DNA of 64,000 bases from Trametopsis cervina (taxonomy: Eukaryota; Basidiomycota; Agaricomycetes; Polyporales; Irpicaceae). Shown piece by piece: positions 43,627-54,718 of the stretch. A program made the position numbers and the translations under genes. The stretch lies in the NCBI GenBank assembly GCA_022385755.1, contig MU278361.1:473186-537185 (forward strand), read 5' to 3'. Numbering within the stretch: the stretch's first letter is position 1; every line of letters begins with the position of its first letter. The notes under the pieces were generated by a model that did not search any database, had not been told where the DNA came from, and saw only the letters and a program-made list of their open reading frames with translations.

Positions 43627-45738
43627 CTAGTCAATCTTCAGCTTCTCGACGAGCGCTGCCTCTGCCTCCGCGTCCACCGGGGTCTTCTTCGCCTTCACGT
43701 ACTCATCTGCCAACTGCCTGGACAGTTCACCCTTCGTGTTGCGGTAGAAGATGACATCGCCCTCGTCGTCGACGAAGGTACAACCAACGAAGGAACGGTA
43801 GAGCGCGTAGAAGACGTTCTGTGGGTCAAAGCTCAGTTGATATGATTTCACAGGACAGCGGAGAAAAAAAGCGTACGGTGGTGTCATAGTTGTACTCATC
43901 CTTGAGAACCTTGCGGAGAGCGTTGGTGATCGGAATCTGGCGGTCTATCAAGTGATATCAGAACACACTATAACAAACACAATGATAGATGAATACGTAC
44001 AGAACGGTGTCGTGGAGAAGAAGTGGTGGGCAATGTGATAATGAGAGACCTGGTTTACTCGGGTTAGCATATCGAGGCGCCGTATGTATCACCGCTTGTC
44101 AGCTCACGTTGTGGAAGAAGAAGCTGCCCATCCAGCCAAGGATCGGTCGGTCCGCCGTGGCCAGGACGCCACGGAGGAACGTCCATTCACCCTTGCGGTA
44201 GTGCGGGAGAGAGGGGTCAGAGTGGTGAAGGAACGTGCATGCGACTGTAGGTTTGATAAGTCAGTTCAAGCTAGATTATCAGAAAGGAAGACGTGGACTG
44301 ACCTATCCTATAATGTTCAGAGTACGCAATAGCATCTTTGCGATCAGCGACAGCCCTGTTACTTCAGTGAGGTGGGAAAACATACCAGTGGTTGCAGAGC
44401 TACAAGATGCCGGTCAGATGCATTACAAGAGAATTGCAAAGCGGAGGAAGACATACCACCCAGGGGACAAAGTAGTAGGCGAAGAAGGCCGACACGCCGT
44501 AGGCCCTTGTGAACTTGAAAAGCAAGGTAGACATCACGGTCAAGCCGATATCGTTGATGATGATGCCACGGCCTGTTTAGAGTTAGTTCATATTGAGACC
44601 GTGGAATGCATCCGGGGCACGTACGTTGCTCTGGCTTGAACAGCGGGGAGTACGGCGAGAAGTGGTTGGTACCTTCGGGATAGAACTTGGCACCCATAGT
44701 GTTGAAACTAGCATTACCGTGAATAACAGGCGACGCGACAGCAGTCTTGGCTATACATACCCAAGATACAACCACCATCCACTTCATGATGGTCAGCGAA
44801 CAGCCGTATGATAATCAAGAAGAAGACATACAACGCCTGCATGATGAAGATCCTGAACAGGGTCAGCGCGGGAGTCTCCTCGAACAGCTCGGCATAGTCG
44901 GCTCTCGTCGCGCGCTCAGGAGGAGGGAGCTTGTACTCCTTACGTTCATGCGGAACGTAATTCTCGTCGCGTTCCATGATTCCGACAGCTTTCTGTACAA
45001 TGCGACATATGAGTTACGCGAGTCCGCTGAGAGTCAGAACACGCACGTGATGGGCGTTATGGCTGGCTTTCCACGCGAAGTACGGAAGCATAATGAACTG
45101 CGATCAATCTTATCAGACGCGAAGGGATAATTGCGGACGAAGTGAGACGTACTGTATCCAAGATGAATCCTGGGACGTCGTTAGCCAACTTGTGGTCAAA
45201 GAGCGACTGATGGCCAAGCTTTGGGGCACGTTAGCATTCAACGCACAATATTAGTCTATGATTCAAACTCACTTCGTGAGCTTTAAACGGGGAAAGCCCC
45301 TATGGTGAGCCAGCGTACAGACAAAAAAAATCGCAAACCACCTACAAATGCAGAAGAAGCTCATGAACACCAGACCCTGCCACCACCAGTACCAAAGCCA
45401 GAGCCCTGTTTTCAGCGCAGCCACCTGCCAACCCGTCACGTTCGGAATGAGGCCGTAAAGACCGGTGGTAGCCAAAGGATCGATGTAGGAACCAAAGACA
45501 AACATGCCGACACACATCGCTATGTCGCGCGCAATGTAGTACGACGAAAGGAGCGGGTCCCTCTTCAGCAGATGCTTGGGAACCGCATCGTGGATCTCCT
45601 TGAGGGTGATTGTGGGCGGGATGAAAGGCTTAGCCAGCCTACCATCGTAGTATTAGTTTATCTGGTACGCAGAGCAAGCGAAGGTATCGACGCAACCCAC
45701 CTTTCCCGGTACTCGGGAGAATCAGAAAACATACTCAT
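43627..45738 (-). CDS. Membrane fatty acid desaturase (delta-12 oleate type)
   Basis: Endoplasmic-reticulum di-iron desaturase that inserts a double bond into oleoyl chains. The start is at the close pair of ATGs (45738 or 45732, MSMFSDSPEYRER). Exons encode PTITLKEIHDAVPKHLLKRDPLLSSYYIARDIAM, hydrophobic VGMFVFGSYIDPLA and LKTGLWLWYWWWQGLVFMSFFCI. Histidine box 1 is HELGH (assembled across introns near 45267/45218), box 2 is SHNAHH (about 45055) and box 3 is HIAHH (about 44025). Between boxes 2 and 3 come MERDENYVPHERKEY, EGTNHFSPYSPLFKP and GIIINDIGL. The C-terminus carries DPQNVFYALYRSFVGCTFVDDEGDVIFY, typical of fungal delta-12 enzymes. Around ten introns, one flanking a tiny exon. Regiospecificity cannot be fixed from sequence. 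Confidence 0.88.
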
Positions 45739-47443
45739 AGTAGCAGAGGCAGCTGTTGAAGAGGGTAGGTCGCTCGGCCTGACGGGGGTCCATCGCATGT
45801 CTCCAAGAGGCCCTTTATAAACGGATGTATCACCCTGCAGGGAACACAATCAGGCGAAGCAAGATTGAGAATCCAATTGATGCGAAGCGCCTGAGAGTCG
45901 ACGGTGACAGGGGAGCTGGTCAGATGGCACCCCTTGGACAGGGCTTCTGATGAACGGTATCGCCCCAGTGGAATATTGGCGTTCAAGAGATAGACTTCTA
46001 GCGCAGGTAACGATTAGACGGTATTACTGAGGATATTCGGATGCAGCACAACTGCAATGAATACGCATGCGGTGAGATGCTAACACCGCCGGACATTGTA
46101 GTAGGTTACGGTGATAATATTTAAGGAGCTTTGCTTCACTTTGAGATTTGCTTGCGAGTTGTCTGAGCGTCCTACGAGAGCGGTCGGTGGGCGAGAGGCC
46201 ATGCAACGAGGAGACCTGAGTAACAAACGCCAGGACATCGCCGGAAGCTGTCAAGAAATCAAGTGTCTGAGCCATACAATGTAACGCGGCATGCACCGCA
46301 GAAGAACGTAGAGCCGCCGAAATATGTACGCTATTTGTCACATTTGACCATGAAGGGAAGCTCCAATGTCGCTTTACTCAGCCGGTTGTTCCAGTTATTT
46401 GACGAGCGGATGCTCGACTGATTGCCTCTGAAATATATCTATCAGCCTGCAGCACCCCATCCAGGACCACGACGTCCATATACGATCCTTGTCAGACTGG
46501 GATCGTTGCGTTGGGCATTTGTGCGAAGTGTATGCGCGGGCGGTTGGTTGAATATCATACGCCTGCGCACCGGGATTAGTATGTATTGAAGCCGTAAACA
46601 TCGCAAGATGTACTCATCAACTTGCTGATCTCGTTGTTATCTACTCTGTGCCAGACTTTGATAGGACTGTAACCTTGATCAGTTGGATGCATCGTACAAT
46701 CCCAAGCCTGCACGAATTGTGGCACAACTGCTCGTAGTTTCGACGCTAAAGGTGATCCTCCGGGCTCTTGTTGTAGGCTATATAGGCCCAAGGGATGACC
46801 AGGTAGCAAATCTCGTTGCACAGGAGTCATCCTGCATCATGAGGAGATAGATTCATGAGCGTGGCATTGACAGGATAACAGGGCCCGTACTCAGCAATAT
46901 CCCAAAACGTTGGCTCCGACTTCACCTCCGAGGGTCGCTGCAGCACAGGCGCGTTTGTACGTTGGAGATAAAGGGACTTCGAGATTCAAACATCTCTTAT
47001 GCAAGATTGTCGAATTCCTCGCTCAGTTCGCGCCAGCGAAGCATACCAGTGATGTTTGGCCAGACCCTACGCACATGGGAGTTCGGTCCATAGAGCGACA
47101 TGTTTCACACCGAGGTTATGGGGAGTCGACTGCGTTTAAAACCGAGACAGAAGAGTTGAGCATAGCATTCGCATTCAGGTTAGGTGACTCCTCGCTAACA
47201 GGAATGACTGCAGAACGACTCGGAAGCGCCGCAAATATGCGTCCGAACAGCCCACAATTGAATTTCCCACGCTCCTAGTCGTCTCCCTCCGTCTCGGTCA
47301 GTGACCAGCAGACTATTCCGGCGCAAGCCACAACGCGTACACCTCTATATTCACCTCGTTCTCATATTTGGATCACTGCTTTCTGTGCTGTTGCTTTGAA
47401 ATTGCTATTCTTATTCTCCGCCCTGCGCCACCCTCTTCTCAAC
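45739..47443. other. Intergenic region, possibly with one small gene
   Basis: 1.7 kb holding the desaturase promoter. The only coding-like stretch is a minus-strand frame at 46830-46576, listed separately. A plus-strand frame at 46910-47278 lacks an ATG and recognisable motifs. No repeats or RNA genes were seen. Confidence 0.4.
46576..46830 (-). CDS. Possible first exon of an unrecognised small protein
   Basis: Open frame of 84 codons starting at an ATG (46830) with ordinary codon use: MTPVQRDLLPGHPLGLYSLQ, then SKLRAVVPQFVQAWDCTMHP and IKVWHRVDNNEISKLM. A plausible donor (GTACATC) follows SKLM near 46612. No downstream exon could be chosen with confidence and no domain is recognised. It may be a chance frame. 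Confidence 0.22.
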   Translation of the reverse strand: MTPVQRDLLPGHPLGLYSLQQEPGGSPLASKLRAVVPQFVQAWDCTMHPTDQGYSPIKVWHRVDNNEISKLMSTSCDVYGFNTY

Positions 47444-48012
47444 ATGTCCTTCGAACGCCTCTCATCACCACCGCTACAAGCACCATCCCCGCAAAGCGGT
47501 GCGCAAATCGAAGACTGGGACCGCTGGGTACGAGAAACGCAAATCCCAACGCAGAACACCGTGCAATTCCCGGCCAGTAACGTATTGGACACACAAGCTG
47601 AATTGTCGAGTGCCGGATCGGTCAAGTCGAAACGGACGCTCAGCGAGCTGCTGCGGTTGCACGCAGAGCGGGGCACAGACGTTAACTTCAGTCCCGAGGA
47701 GGCAGATAGAGTGGCGGAAGTGCTGGGTCAATGGGTGAGTATATAGTGCCCAGTTTGCATATGCAATTCGAACATCCTGCCTTCCCTCTTCGGAGCCTTA
47801 CAAACTGCAGCTTAACAACCTTGTACTGATTGGCATGGGATACCGTGTATCAGATAAACTCCAGCTCGTCGCCTTACGAAGCCGATGATGATTTCTTCTC
47901 GCAGCCACACTCGCAAGATGATTCCTCTCTTCCCAACAAGCGCCCAAACGCTGCTGACCTTTCAGGCCGGCCTAGAGGCCAAAGTGAGAGTGTCATGCGC
48001 ATACCGTCGTGA
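47444..48012 (+). CDS. Small acidic/Ser-rich protein of unknown function
   Basis: Two exons, 47444-47734 and 47854-48012, join in phase (QW|INSS) across a 119-bp GT-AG intron to give 149 residues. The N-terminal half has a short helical, probably folded segment (RTLSELLRLHAERGTDVNFSPEEADRVAEVLGQW). The C-terminal quarter is disordered (DDDFFSQPHSQDDSSLPNKRP). I recognise no named domain. The clean splice, the ATG context (AACATGTCC) and codon use support a real gene. Confidence 0.65.
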
Positions 48013-49627
48013 ATGGGCGGGAACGTTCTGGCTGGGCTGTTACATGACCCATGTATGATTTCTGTATTCAAAAGCTTACAAGCCGGTGCTTGTGGCCTCC
48101 AGGTGCGTACATCCTTAATTTGTCCGAGACGGTCGGACTGACGCTACTGTCTCCTCCGCAGAGCCTGCGCCTCTGATTTCATTTTATTATCACTCTTGGA
48201 TTTTCTGGTGCATCATCTTACGACCTCTCACGACATGCTACGACTCTTAATGACCTTCTACGACCCGCCACGATCTCACTTACATCACCTCTTATTCCTA
48301 TCGTGTGCTCAATGCCGCCCTAGAGACAGTGCTAGGATCGCTGGTAGATTTCCTTCCTCTTCCAGGCCTATTGATTTCTGTATCGCAATAGACTAGACAG
48401 CGGGTGGCCCAGCCATCTTGTATAGTTGTACCCCTCACGGCGATCTTGGGAGCTTCGAAATCGAACACAGCGTCCATTACAGTACCCCGAGTGTGCCCCA
48501 CAAAACCCGCAAACTGCAATGGCGACTGTTAATTCCTACCTCGCTTCTCTCGGTCCGCAATTTGAAGACGGCCGTTTAGACGCGGTTTGCAGATAATGCT
48601 GCTACGCGGGTCCTTCGACTCTCGCTCCCCCACTGATTCTTGGTCGAGAGTGGAAAGAGCGGCTGATAACGTCTTCTGTCGCGTCTATGGGCTTCCCTCC
48701 GATACCATCGCCGTTGTGCTCTCAGCTCTGCGTCGCACATAAGGCTATCCACCCCCGACGAGCACCAACAGCCGATTCTAATAGCCTTTTTATTCATCAA
48801 CAAGGCGTGCAACTCGAAGACATCCGCGAGGTATTCCTCAGCGGAGTCACTCATAGCCTCAACCTGATGCACGGCGTGACGCTGTCCGCGGTTTACGTTT
48901 AAACCACTCTTCGCGAACAAAGAGTGTTCGATACCATGTCTAAGATCCTGGCGTGGACCCTGACATCTCCGCAGACGTATTTGATTTCCTCCGACTGGCA
49001 TCGCGGTCTCGTGGATGTATACACTGCTTGGACAGCATGTCGCGATTGAGACGCTTCGTGAGTCTGGAGGTCCAATGGCAATATTGTTATCTGAGGTCGC
49101 GATGCCAGGGTTATCGCCGCTGCATCTACACTTATAAGCCTATCTATTGGGCAAGCTTGCATGACTGTTGTGAACGATCATGCTTGCGATCCGTGGATCA
49201 TGGCAGCACAGGGTTTGCGCTGAACTTTCTTGAATAGCGGGCTCTACTACTGATTCACGAATGCTATGTGCGCGGTGAATGGAAGGAAACCGTGATTGGT
49301 ATACCCAGCCGGTGTTAGAGCTTCAGTCTTCTCAAAGCCAAAACCTATACTGCCATGTCACAACCAGACGTAATATCCGAAAAAGCGTGCGTTTTAAGGA
49401 AGAAGACAAGCCAAAAACCATGCAAAGTGGCAAAAATCGATCTATATCGTCCATTGTCCATTAATAAGTAAAATCGCGTGAGGTATAAAAGGTACTACGT
49501 CGACGGCTAAAACCAGAGCAGGGCGACTAGAAGGTAAACGATTGGGATAGTAAGATGTGTGGGTGAGGGACTAGATATGTTCGAAGCAATACGCATGTGT
49601 GGACATGAAGCAAAGTCGTCAATGAAC
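48013..49627. other. Unassigned intergenic region
   Basis: 1.6 kb. It contains a 10-bp-period repeat at 48221-48280 and scattered short frames with no recognisable motifs. The 3' regions of the small protein gene and of the GPI-anchored protein gene lie at its ends. Confidence 0.45.
48221..48280. repeat. Imperfect 10-bp tandem repeat
   Basis: Six consecutive 10-base units beginning CGAC, TGAC or CGAT and mostly ending in A: cgacctctca, cgacatgcta, cgactcttaa, tgaccttcta, cgacccgcca, cgatctcact. The period is one DNA helical turn and is not a multiple of three, so it is not a coding repeat. Confidence 0.7.
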
Positions 49628-50967
49628 CTACAGCATCGCTGCAAGCAGGGTCATTGTTCCACCCACGAATAGGGCGATGTCGATGGAGCGAATTCCCGTA
49701 GAAACTGCGCTGCTGGCGTTGCCCGATCCGTTTGTGGAGGATGAGTTGCCGGAACCTGAGCCTGAGCCTGAGCCGGTGGATGTTGAAGAGTTGGAGCCGT
49801 TGCTGCCCTTCGTCGTGGAGGAGTTGGAACTACCCGAGGTTGACGTCGAACCCGCGGGGACGGCCGCAGCGATGTTAGCAACGCTCGCCCAGGCTGCCTT
49901 GGAGTTTGTAGCTTCATCGCCCTGCTTGTATGGCAAGAACGACACGGCACCCTTGCTGTCAAGCTGCACCAGCGCCGTGATACTCGCGGCATAGGTAGCG
50001 GCGGCATCTTTTGTTGAGGGACCCGCGAGGGACTGCGTGCTGTTGGACTCGACGTTGATGACGTAGGTGGCAGAGCCATCATCAGGGATGAAGGCAAATT
50101 CTTGCTGGACGCCTGAAGACTGGAAGAACGAGGTGGTCTGGCCGTGGGTTGCGGGGAAGGTGCTGCCGTCAGGTAGGGGGTAGCTTTGCGGATCGGGCTG
50201 GAAGAACGAGACTGTAATACAAAGATGAAAAATGAAGCACAATGGTTCGTGGTTGTGACTTACAGTGGATGACGAAGATGTTAGCATCGCCAGCTGGTGT
50301 GCCGGGTACGTCGAGGAAGTGTACGTGGTTCTGGGCGAGTGCCATCACGGGTTGATAGTCGGCGGGGAAGGGGGACTTCTCCACGTCAGTCCACGACAGT
50401 GCGCTCGAGTTCGCGGTGACCAGCGAGCCCATGTCCAGGAAGAACAGCTCTCCCTTGGAGAGAGCATAGAACACATTTGTGTCATGGTCCAGGATGGCGT
50501 CGAACGAGCTTGGGTCAAAAGTACCGGTGGTTACGGCCTGTGTACTCCATGACTTGGACCCTGCGTTGTATATGTGTACGTCGGAAGGTTTTGAGGCATC
50601 TCCGTTCATGACGTAGATGGCGTTGGAAAACTGCGCTAAGTAGCAGGTAGTGTTGGCGCCATCGAAAGGCCTGTAGTGACATATTGTTAGACTGTGAACG
50701 AATGGCAAGACGCCTATAATCTTACGGTCTACCAGAGGTCGTTATATCTTGTGCGGTACCTATAGTGAATTGTAAATTATAGTGTCTGACAAGACACTCA
50801 TGACGAGACATACCGCTTGTCCACGACTCTTGCTGACCAGCATTCCAGTCCTTACCGCCGAGACCAAGGACGTAAAGGTTGAATTGAGCATCGAAGATGG
50901 CGCAGCTGGAGGCAATTGCGGGGTAGACTAGGCTTAAAAGAGAGACGAAAGTGAGTGGCCTGAACAT
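49628..50967 (-). CDS. Secreted, GPI-anchored protein of unknown function
   Basis: Predicted cell-surface protein. The start is at the ATG 50967 (MFRPLTFVSLLSLVYPAIAS), a signal peptide cleaved near CAIFDAQF. Exons at about 50967-50812, a short one near 50755-50732, 50671-50264 and 50214-49628. The body repeats short strand-like units with kelch/propeller character (FNLYVLGLGGKDW, NAIYVMNGDASKPSDVHIYN, NVFYALSKGELFFLDMG, NHVHFLDVPG), followed by FAFIPDDGSATYVINVESNS. A Ser/Thr/Gly/Asn-rich stalk (including Gly-Ser dipeptides) leads to a C-terminal hydrophobic tail (IDIALFVGGTMTLLAAML), the pattern of a GPI-anchor signal with the omega site in the SGNASSA region. No enzyme motif is visible. 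Confidence 0.75.
49755..49778 (-). repeat. 6-bp minisatellite encoding Gly-Ser dipeptides
   Basis: CCTGAG repeated three times followed by CCGGTG on the plus strand, in the stalk of the GPI-anchored protein gene. On the coding strand it reads Gly-Ser repeats, so length changes keep the frame. Confidence 0.7.
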
Positions 50968-51410
50968 GGTGGTAACGAACAAATAAGACTTGCGGGAAAG
51001 ATGCCCTCGCGGGACATCGTTATAACCATCGACATCTCACGTGATGTGTTCTAAAATAAGTGAGAACATGTTCAGCCTCTGCCCACCACTGCGGCTGGCA
51101 CTGCGTCCTCGAGGAACATACAATCTCGGTAAGAGCTGGCTGCTGCCATCCACACGGTACGAATGCAGGTTAATCCTCACCGAATTAGTTCAAAACGTGC
51201 AGTCGCTGGGATAGAGTGACAGCCCTTCCAAAAGGAGCGCTTGCGGTGATTGCCTGAGACGGACCGTCATCTTCTTAGACCACTTATTCGCCACCGCTCT
51301 CCTTGATTTCTTGCATTGTAAGGCTCCCCAATCTGGCCAGCTTACTATGTTTTTCGACGTTTAAATTCTGTACTATCGCCAGACCTCTCCGCAGGGTCTA
51401 CACAAGATCT
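50968..51410. promoter_or_regulatory. Divergent promoter region
   Basis: 443 bp between the GPI-protein gene (-) and the tRNase Z gene (+). A GTTATAAC palindrome lies at about 51019-51026 and a CACGTGA motif near 51039. No gene was recognised. Confidence 0.4.
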
Positions 51411-54400
51411 ATGAGGTGGTCCGCTTCGGTGGTCTCTCCCGTCTCGTCAGACACAGAGCCGACCGTGGTAATCACATTCGACTCGGGAAAATATGTGTTC
51501 AATTCCGGTGAGAACACGTCCAGGGCCTGGTTGCAGAGCACGCAAACATGGCGGAAAACAAAGAGCATGTTCTTGTCCTCGCTTGGAACACAGCGTAGCA
51601 GTGGCTTACCAGGTATGCTCTTTGTTGCTCAAAACTTCCAGCTTCACAGTTTATGACACACGTCACAGGACTCCTAATGTTTTTCGCCGATTCTGGAATT
51701 CCGGCTATGAATATAGTGGGCCCTGAAGGACTAACACATTCCCTCGCAAGCATGCGGTCATACTTGTACCGGTATGACTCTTTTGATGTTCATGGGTTAA
51801 ACCGCTGATCGGTGTGTAGGGACACTCTCGCCGTCAAGCTCACAGAAGTCAAATCCACCTCCTCTGATGAGAATCCCGACCCTGTGTTTCGCGACGAGAA
51901 TCTCTCTGTGTACGCCCTCACACTGAGTGCGCGCGAACAAGCACCCGACTCTGCGCGATCCGGTCTCGTAGATCTCGAGGGCATAGAAATGGCGTCGGGT
52001 AAGAGAAAGAGGCTTCCCTCTGTCGAACCCAATCCCAAGCGGGTACATCTCAGCGATGAAGAGCCTCACCACCTAACTGATCACATGAATTTGCGGGAAC
52101 GATCACGAATGTTTGGCTTTTTACCTACCAACCTGCGCGGGAGTGATGCTCAAGATTGGAGAGAGGCGGCCGTTCAATCCATGTTCCGCCGCACACTCGG
52201 TATGGCGGCTCCCAAGAAGTTGAAAACGGACGCACACGAGACCCATAACATACTCTCGGTTCCACCATTTGACGAGACATCAGAAGAAAAGCCTCAGTCT
52301 GCTTTCAGCTATGGTAATGACCATACGCATAGATATACACGTCTCCCGCCTCTTGCTACAAATGAGCTGCGTGACACATTATGCTACGTATGTGTGGGAC
52401 CTCGAATCCGTGGCAAGTTTGACATGAAGAAAGCGCAAACTCTGCGCATCCCTAAAGGGCCACTAATCGGCAAGCTGATTCGCGGAGAGACTATTTCCTT
52501 CACCGTGGACGACGGTAAAGGCGGGAAGGAGGAACGTACGGTGGGACCAGAGGAGTGTGTAGGCCCATCCGAGAAACCGAAGGTACAGTGCTTCGAGTTG
52601 TCCTGCGCTCACATATTTACTGAAGTCTTTACCCTCCAGGTCGTCATGGTCATTGATGTCCCTAATCAGGATTATATTTCCTCACTATCCACAGGCTTCA
52701 CCGAGTCCTCATTCTATCGCCAGTTCTGGTCCAAATCTGAAGATGAATATAGTGTGTCAACAATATTCCATCTTTGCGGCGAGGGTGTATTGGAGGATCC
52801 GCGGTATCAAGATTTCATGAACAGATTTCCGGAATCAGTGCACGTAAGCACCCTATGATCTAGCGACAATATAAGATGACCTGTGAACGAGCATGGTTCC
52901 ACAGCATGTCATTGCAGCACGAGAGTACGCCCCTGATAATGTCACGTTCACAAGTTCAGGCTACCATCAACTTGCGCTGAATCAGCTAGATGCAAACATG
53001 TTCCAGATACCCAAACACCAACTGGTCCCACTCAAGAGCCTTACTGGTAGGCACATGGTGCCCTGACATCGCTGTTGTTGTTCTCACAAGCTGCGCCCAC
53101 AGATATAATATCTTTACCTAAAAACACGATTACCCTGACTCCCGGTCTTACCGTTCCAGTTAGGCCGCCCGAGCCCCCCCGAAATTGCCAGCTGTCCGAG
53201 GAAGATGCAGCCTTCCATAGTGCACTGGCTTCTTGCACGCCGCTCACACTGCTTCCCGCTACGTCAAGTGCATTCGCTACTGCGCAACAACAGGTCCTTG
53301 AACAGCAACATGAGGGGCGTACACCCAGCCCAGGTGACGACGTTGTAGTCACTCCACTTGGTACCGGCAGTGCTACGCCGACCAAGTATCGCAATGGTAT
53401 GAGCATCACACAATACTTCTGTCCGAACGCCGACTGATCTGACTACAGTCACGGCAAACCTCATACAAATTCCAAATTGTGGCAACATTCTTCTCGATTG
53501 CGGCGAGGGTACTTGGGGTCAACTGTCACGTTTATTTGGTGACAATCTTGATCGTTCTACGGGTGTTTGGCAAGTTCTACGTGATCTCAAATGCATCTTC
53601 TTGAGTCACGTTCATGGCGACCATCACATTGGACTGGCGAAAGTACTTGCCATGCGGCAGAAGGTATGTTCTATGAACCCATGCAGGCACTGCGGACGTG
53701 ACATATCCTATAGCTCAACCCTCCACCCACTGAACCTCTATATGTTGTCGGCGTCAACGCGGTGCTGGTATATCTCAGGGAAATGTCAGACATCGAGAAT
53801 TTGGGTTTGGATCAAGAAGATGGCGCAGGTGTTGTGTTGATCCTTGCGGATGCGCTGAACTGGCGCAGCCCACTTCCCTACCATAGTGATGCATCTCATG
53901 AGCCCTGGATGAACTTCGAGCAGTAAGGTCGGCTTAGATGCTTGTTTTTACCGCATTAACTTCGTCTTCAAGGGCCCACGCAGATGCCGCTAGGATGTGC
54001 CAATCTCTCAATCTACGTGATTTCATCGCGGTGGATGTGAGGCATCGTACGAGATGTTATGGTGCCGTCATCCAGCATCAGGATGGTTGGAGCATAGTGT
54101 TCGTAGAGGCTACTTCTGATCTGGTCTGGTCTATTACTGATTGCTGTCTAGTTACTCCGCCGATACTATGCCCTCAGACAACTTGGTCGAGATTGGGATG
54201 GATGCAACTCTTCTGATTCATGAAGCAACTATGGCGGATGATCAAGCCGACTTGGCGAAAGCGAAGGCTCATAGCACATTCAGCCAAGCAGTTGAAGTTG
54301 GGCATCGGTAAGTTGTTTCTTTTTTCTTACTTTCTTTCGCGTACGCTGGATCTCATCAGTTAAACAGCATGCGTGCTAAAAACATACTATTAACGCATTT

Positions 54401-54620
54401 CTCGGCGCGTTATCCCAAACTTCCGCCCTCAGCTGCTCCTTCTGACGACAGACCGGACGAAGCTGATACAAAGCCAGTGTTGGCACTAGCTTTTGATCTC
54501 GCGCGGATCCGAATTGGCGATATGTACAAGCTGAGGGCGTATTTGCCTGCAATCGAACAGTGCTTCTCCGACTTACATGGCGACGATGAGGCTACGGAAG
54601 TGCCTGAAGGAAGAAACTAA
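51411..54620 (+). CDS. TRZ1: tRNase Z, long form (tRNA 3'-end endonuclease)
   Basis: Zinc endonuclease of the ELAC2/Trz1 type that removes 3' trailers from precursor tRNAs in nucleus and mitochondria. The N-terminal half-domain reads EPTVVITFDSGKYVFNSGENTSRAWLQS, SSGLPG/LLMFFADSG, NIVGPEGLTHSLASMRSYLYR and AYPLAT-equivalent segments. A long linker contains a basic nuclear-type patch (SGKRKRLPSVEPNPKRV). The C-terminal catalytic half has VTPLGTGSATPTKYRN, GNILLDCGEGTWGQL, the metal-binding SHVHGDHHIG (HxHxDH, about 53607), YSADTMPSDNL, LLIHEATM and ILLTHFSARYP. Start: the first in-frame ATG at 51411; upstream codons are open but lack ATG. Several introns. It is tail-to-tail with the arabinofuranosidase gene, 98 bp apart. 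Confidence 0.93.
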
Positions 54621-54718
54621 AAGTACACCACGTATTTACAATACATTTACACACACCCTAATGCTATCAAACCCCGTACCCTTCGAAATAACGCCAATCA
54701 TTCATCCCTGGAGGTGAT

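Noticed and set aside
45302..45820. 172-codon plus-strand frame
   Set aside because: Shadow of the desaturase N-terminal exons.
46910..47278. 122-codon plus-strand frame
   Set aside because: It opens at TTG, has no early ATG, and reads as random composition.
48576..49001. 141-codon minus-strand frame and an overlapping plus-strand frame at 48687-48902
   Set aside because: Neither shows a recognisable motif, splice continuity or codon bias; one is probably the shadow of the other and neither can be supported.
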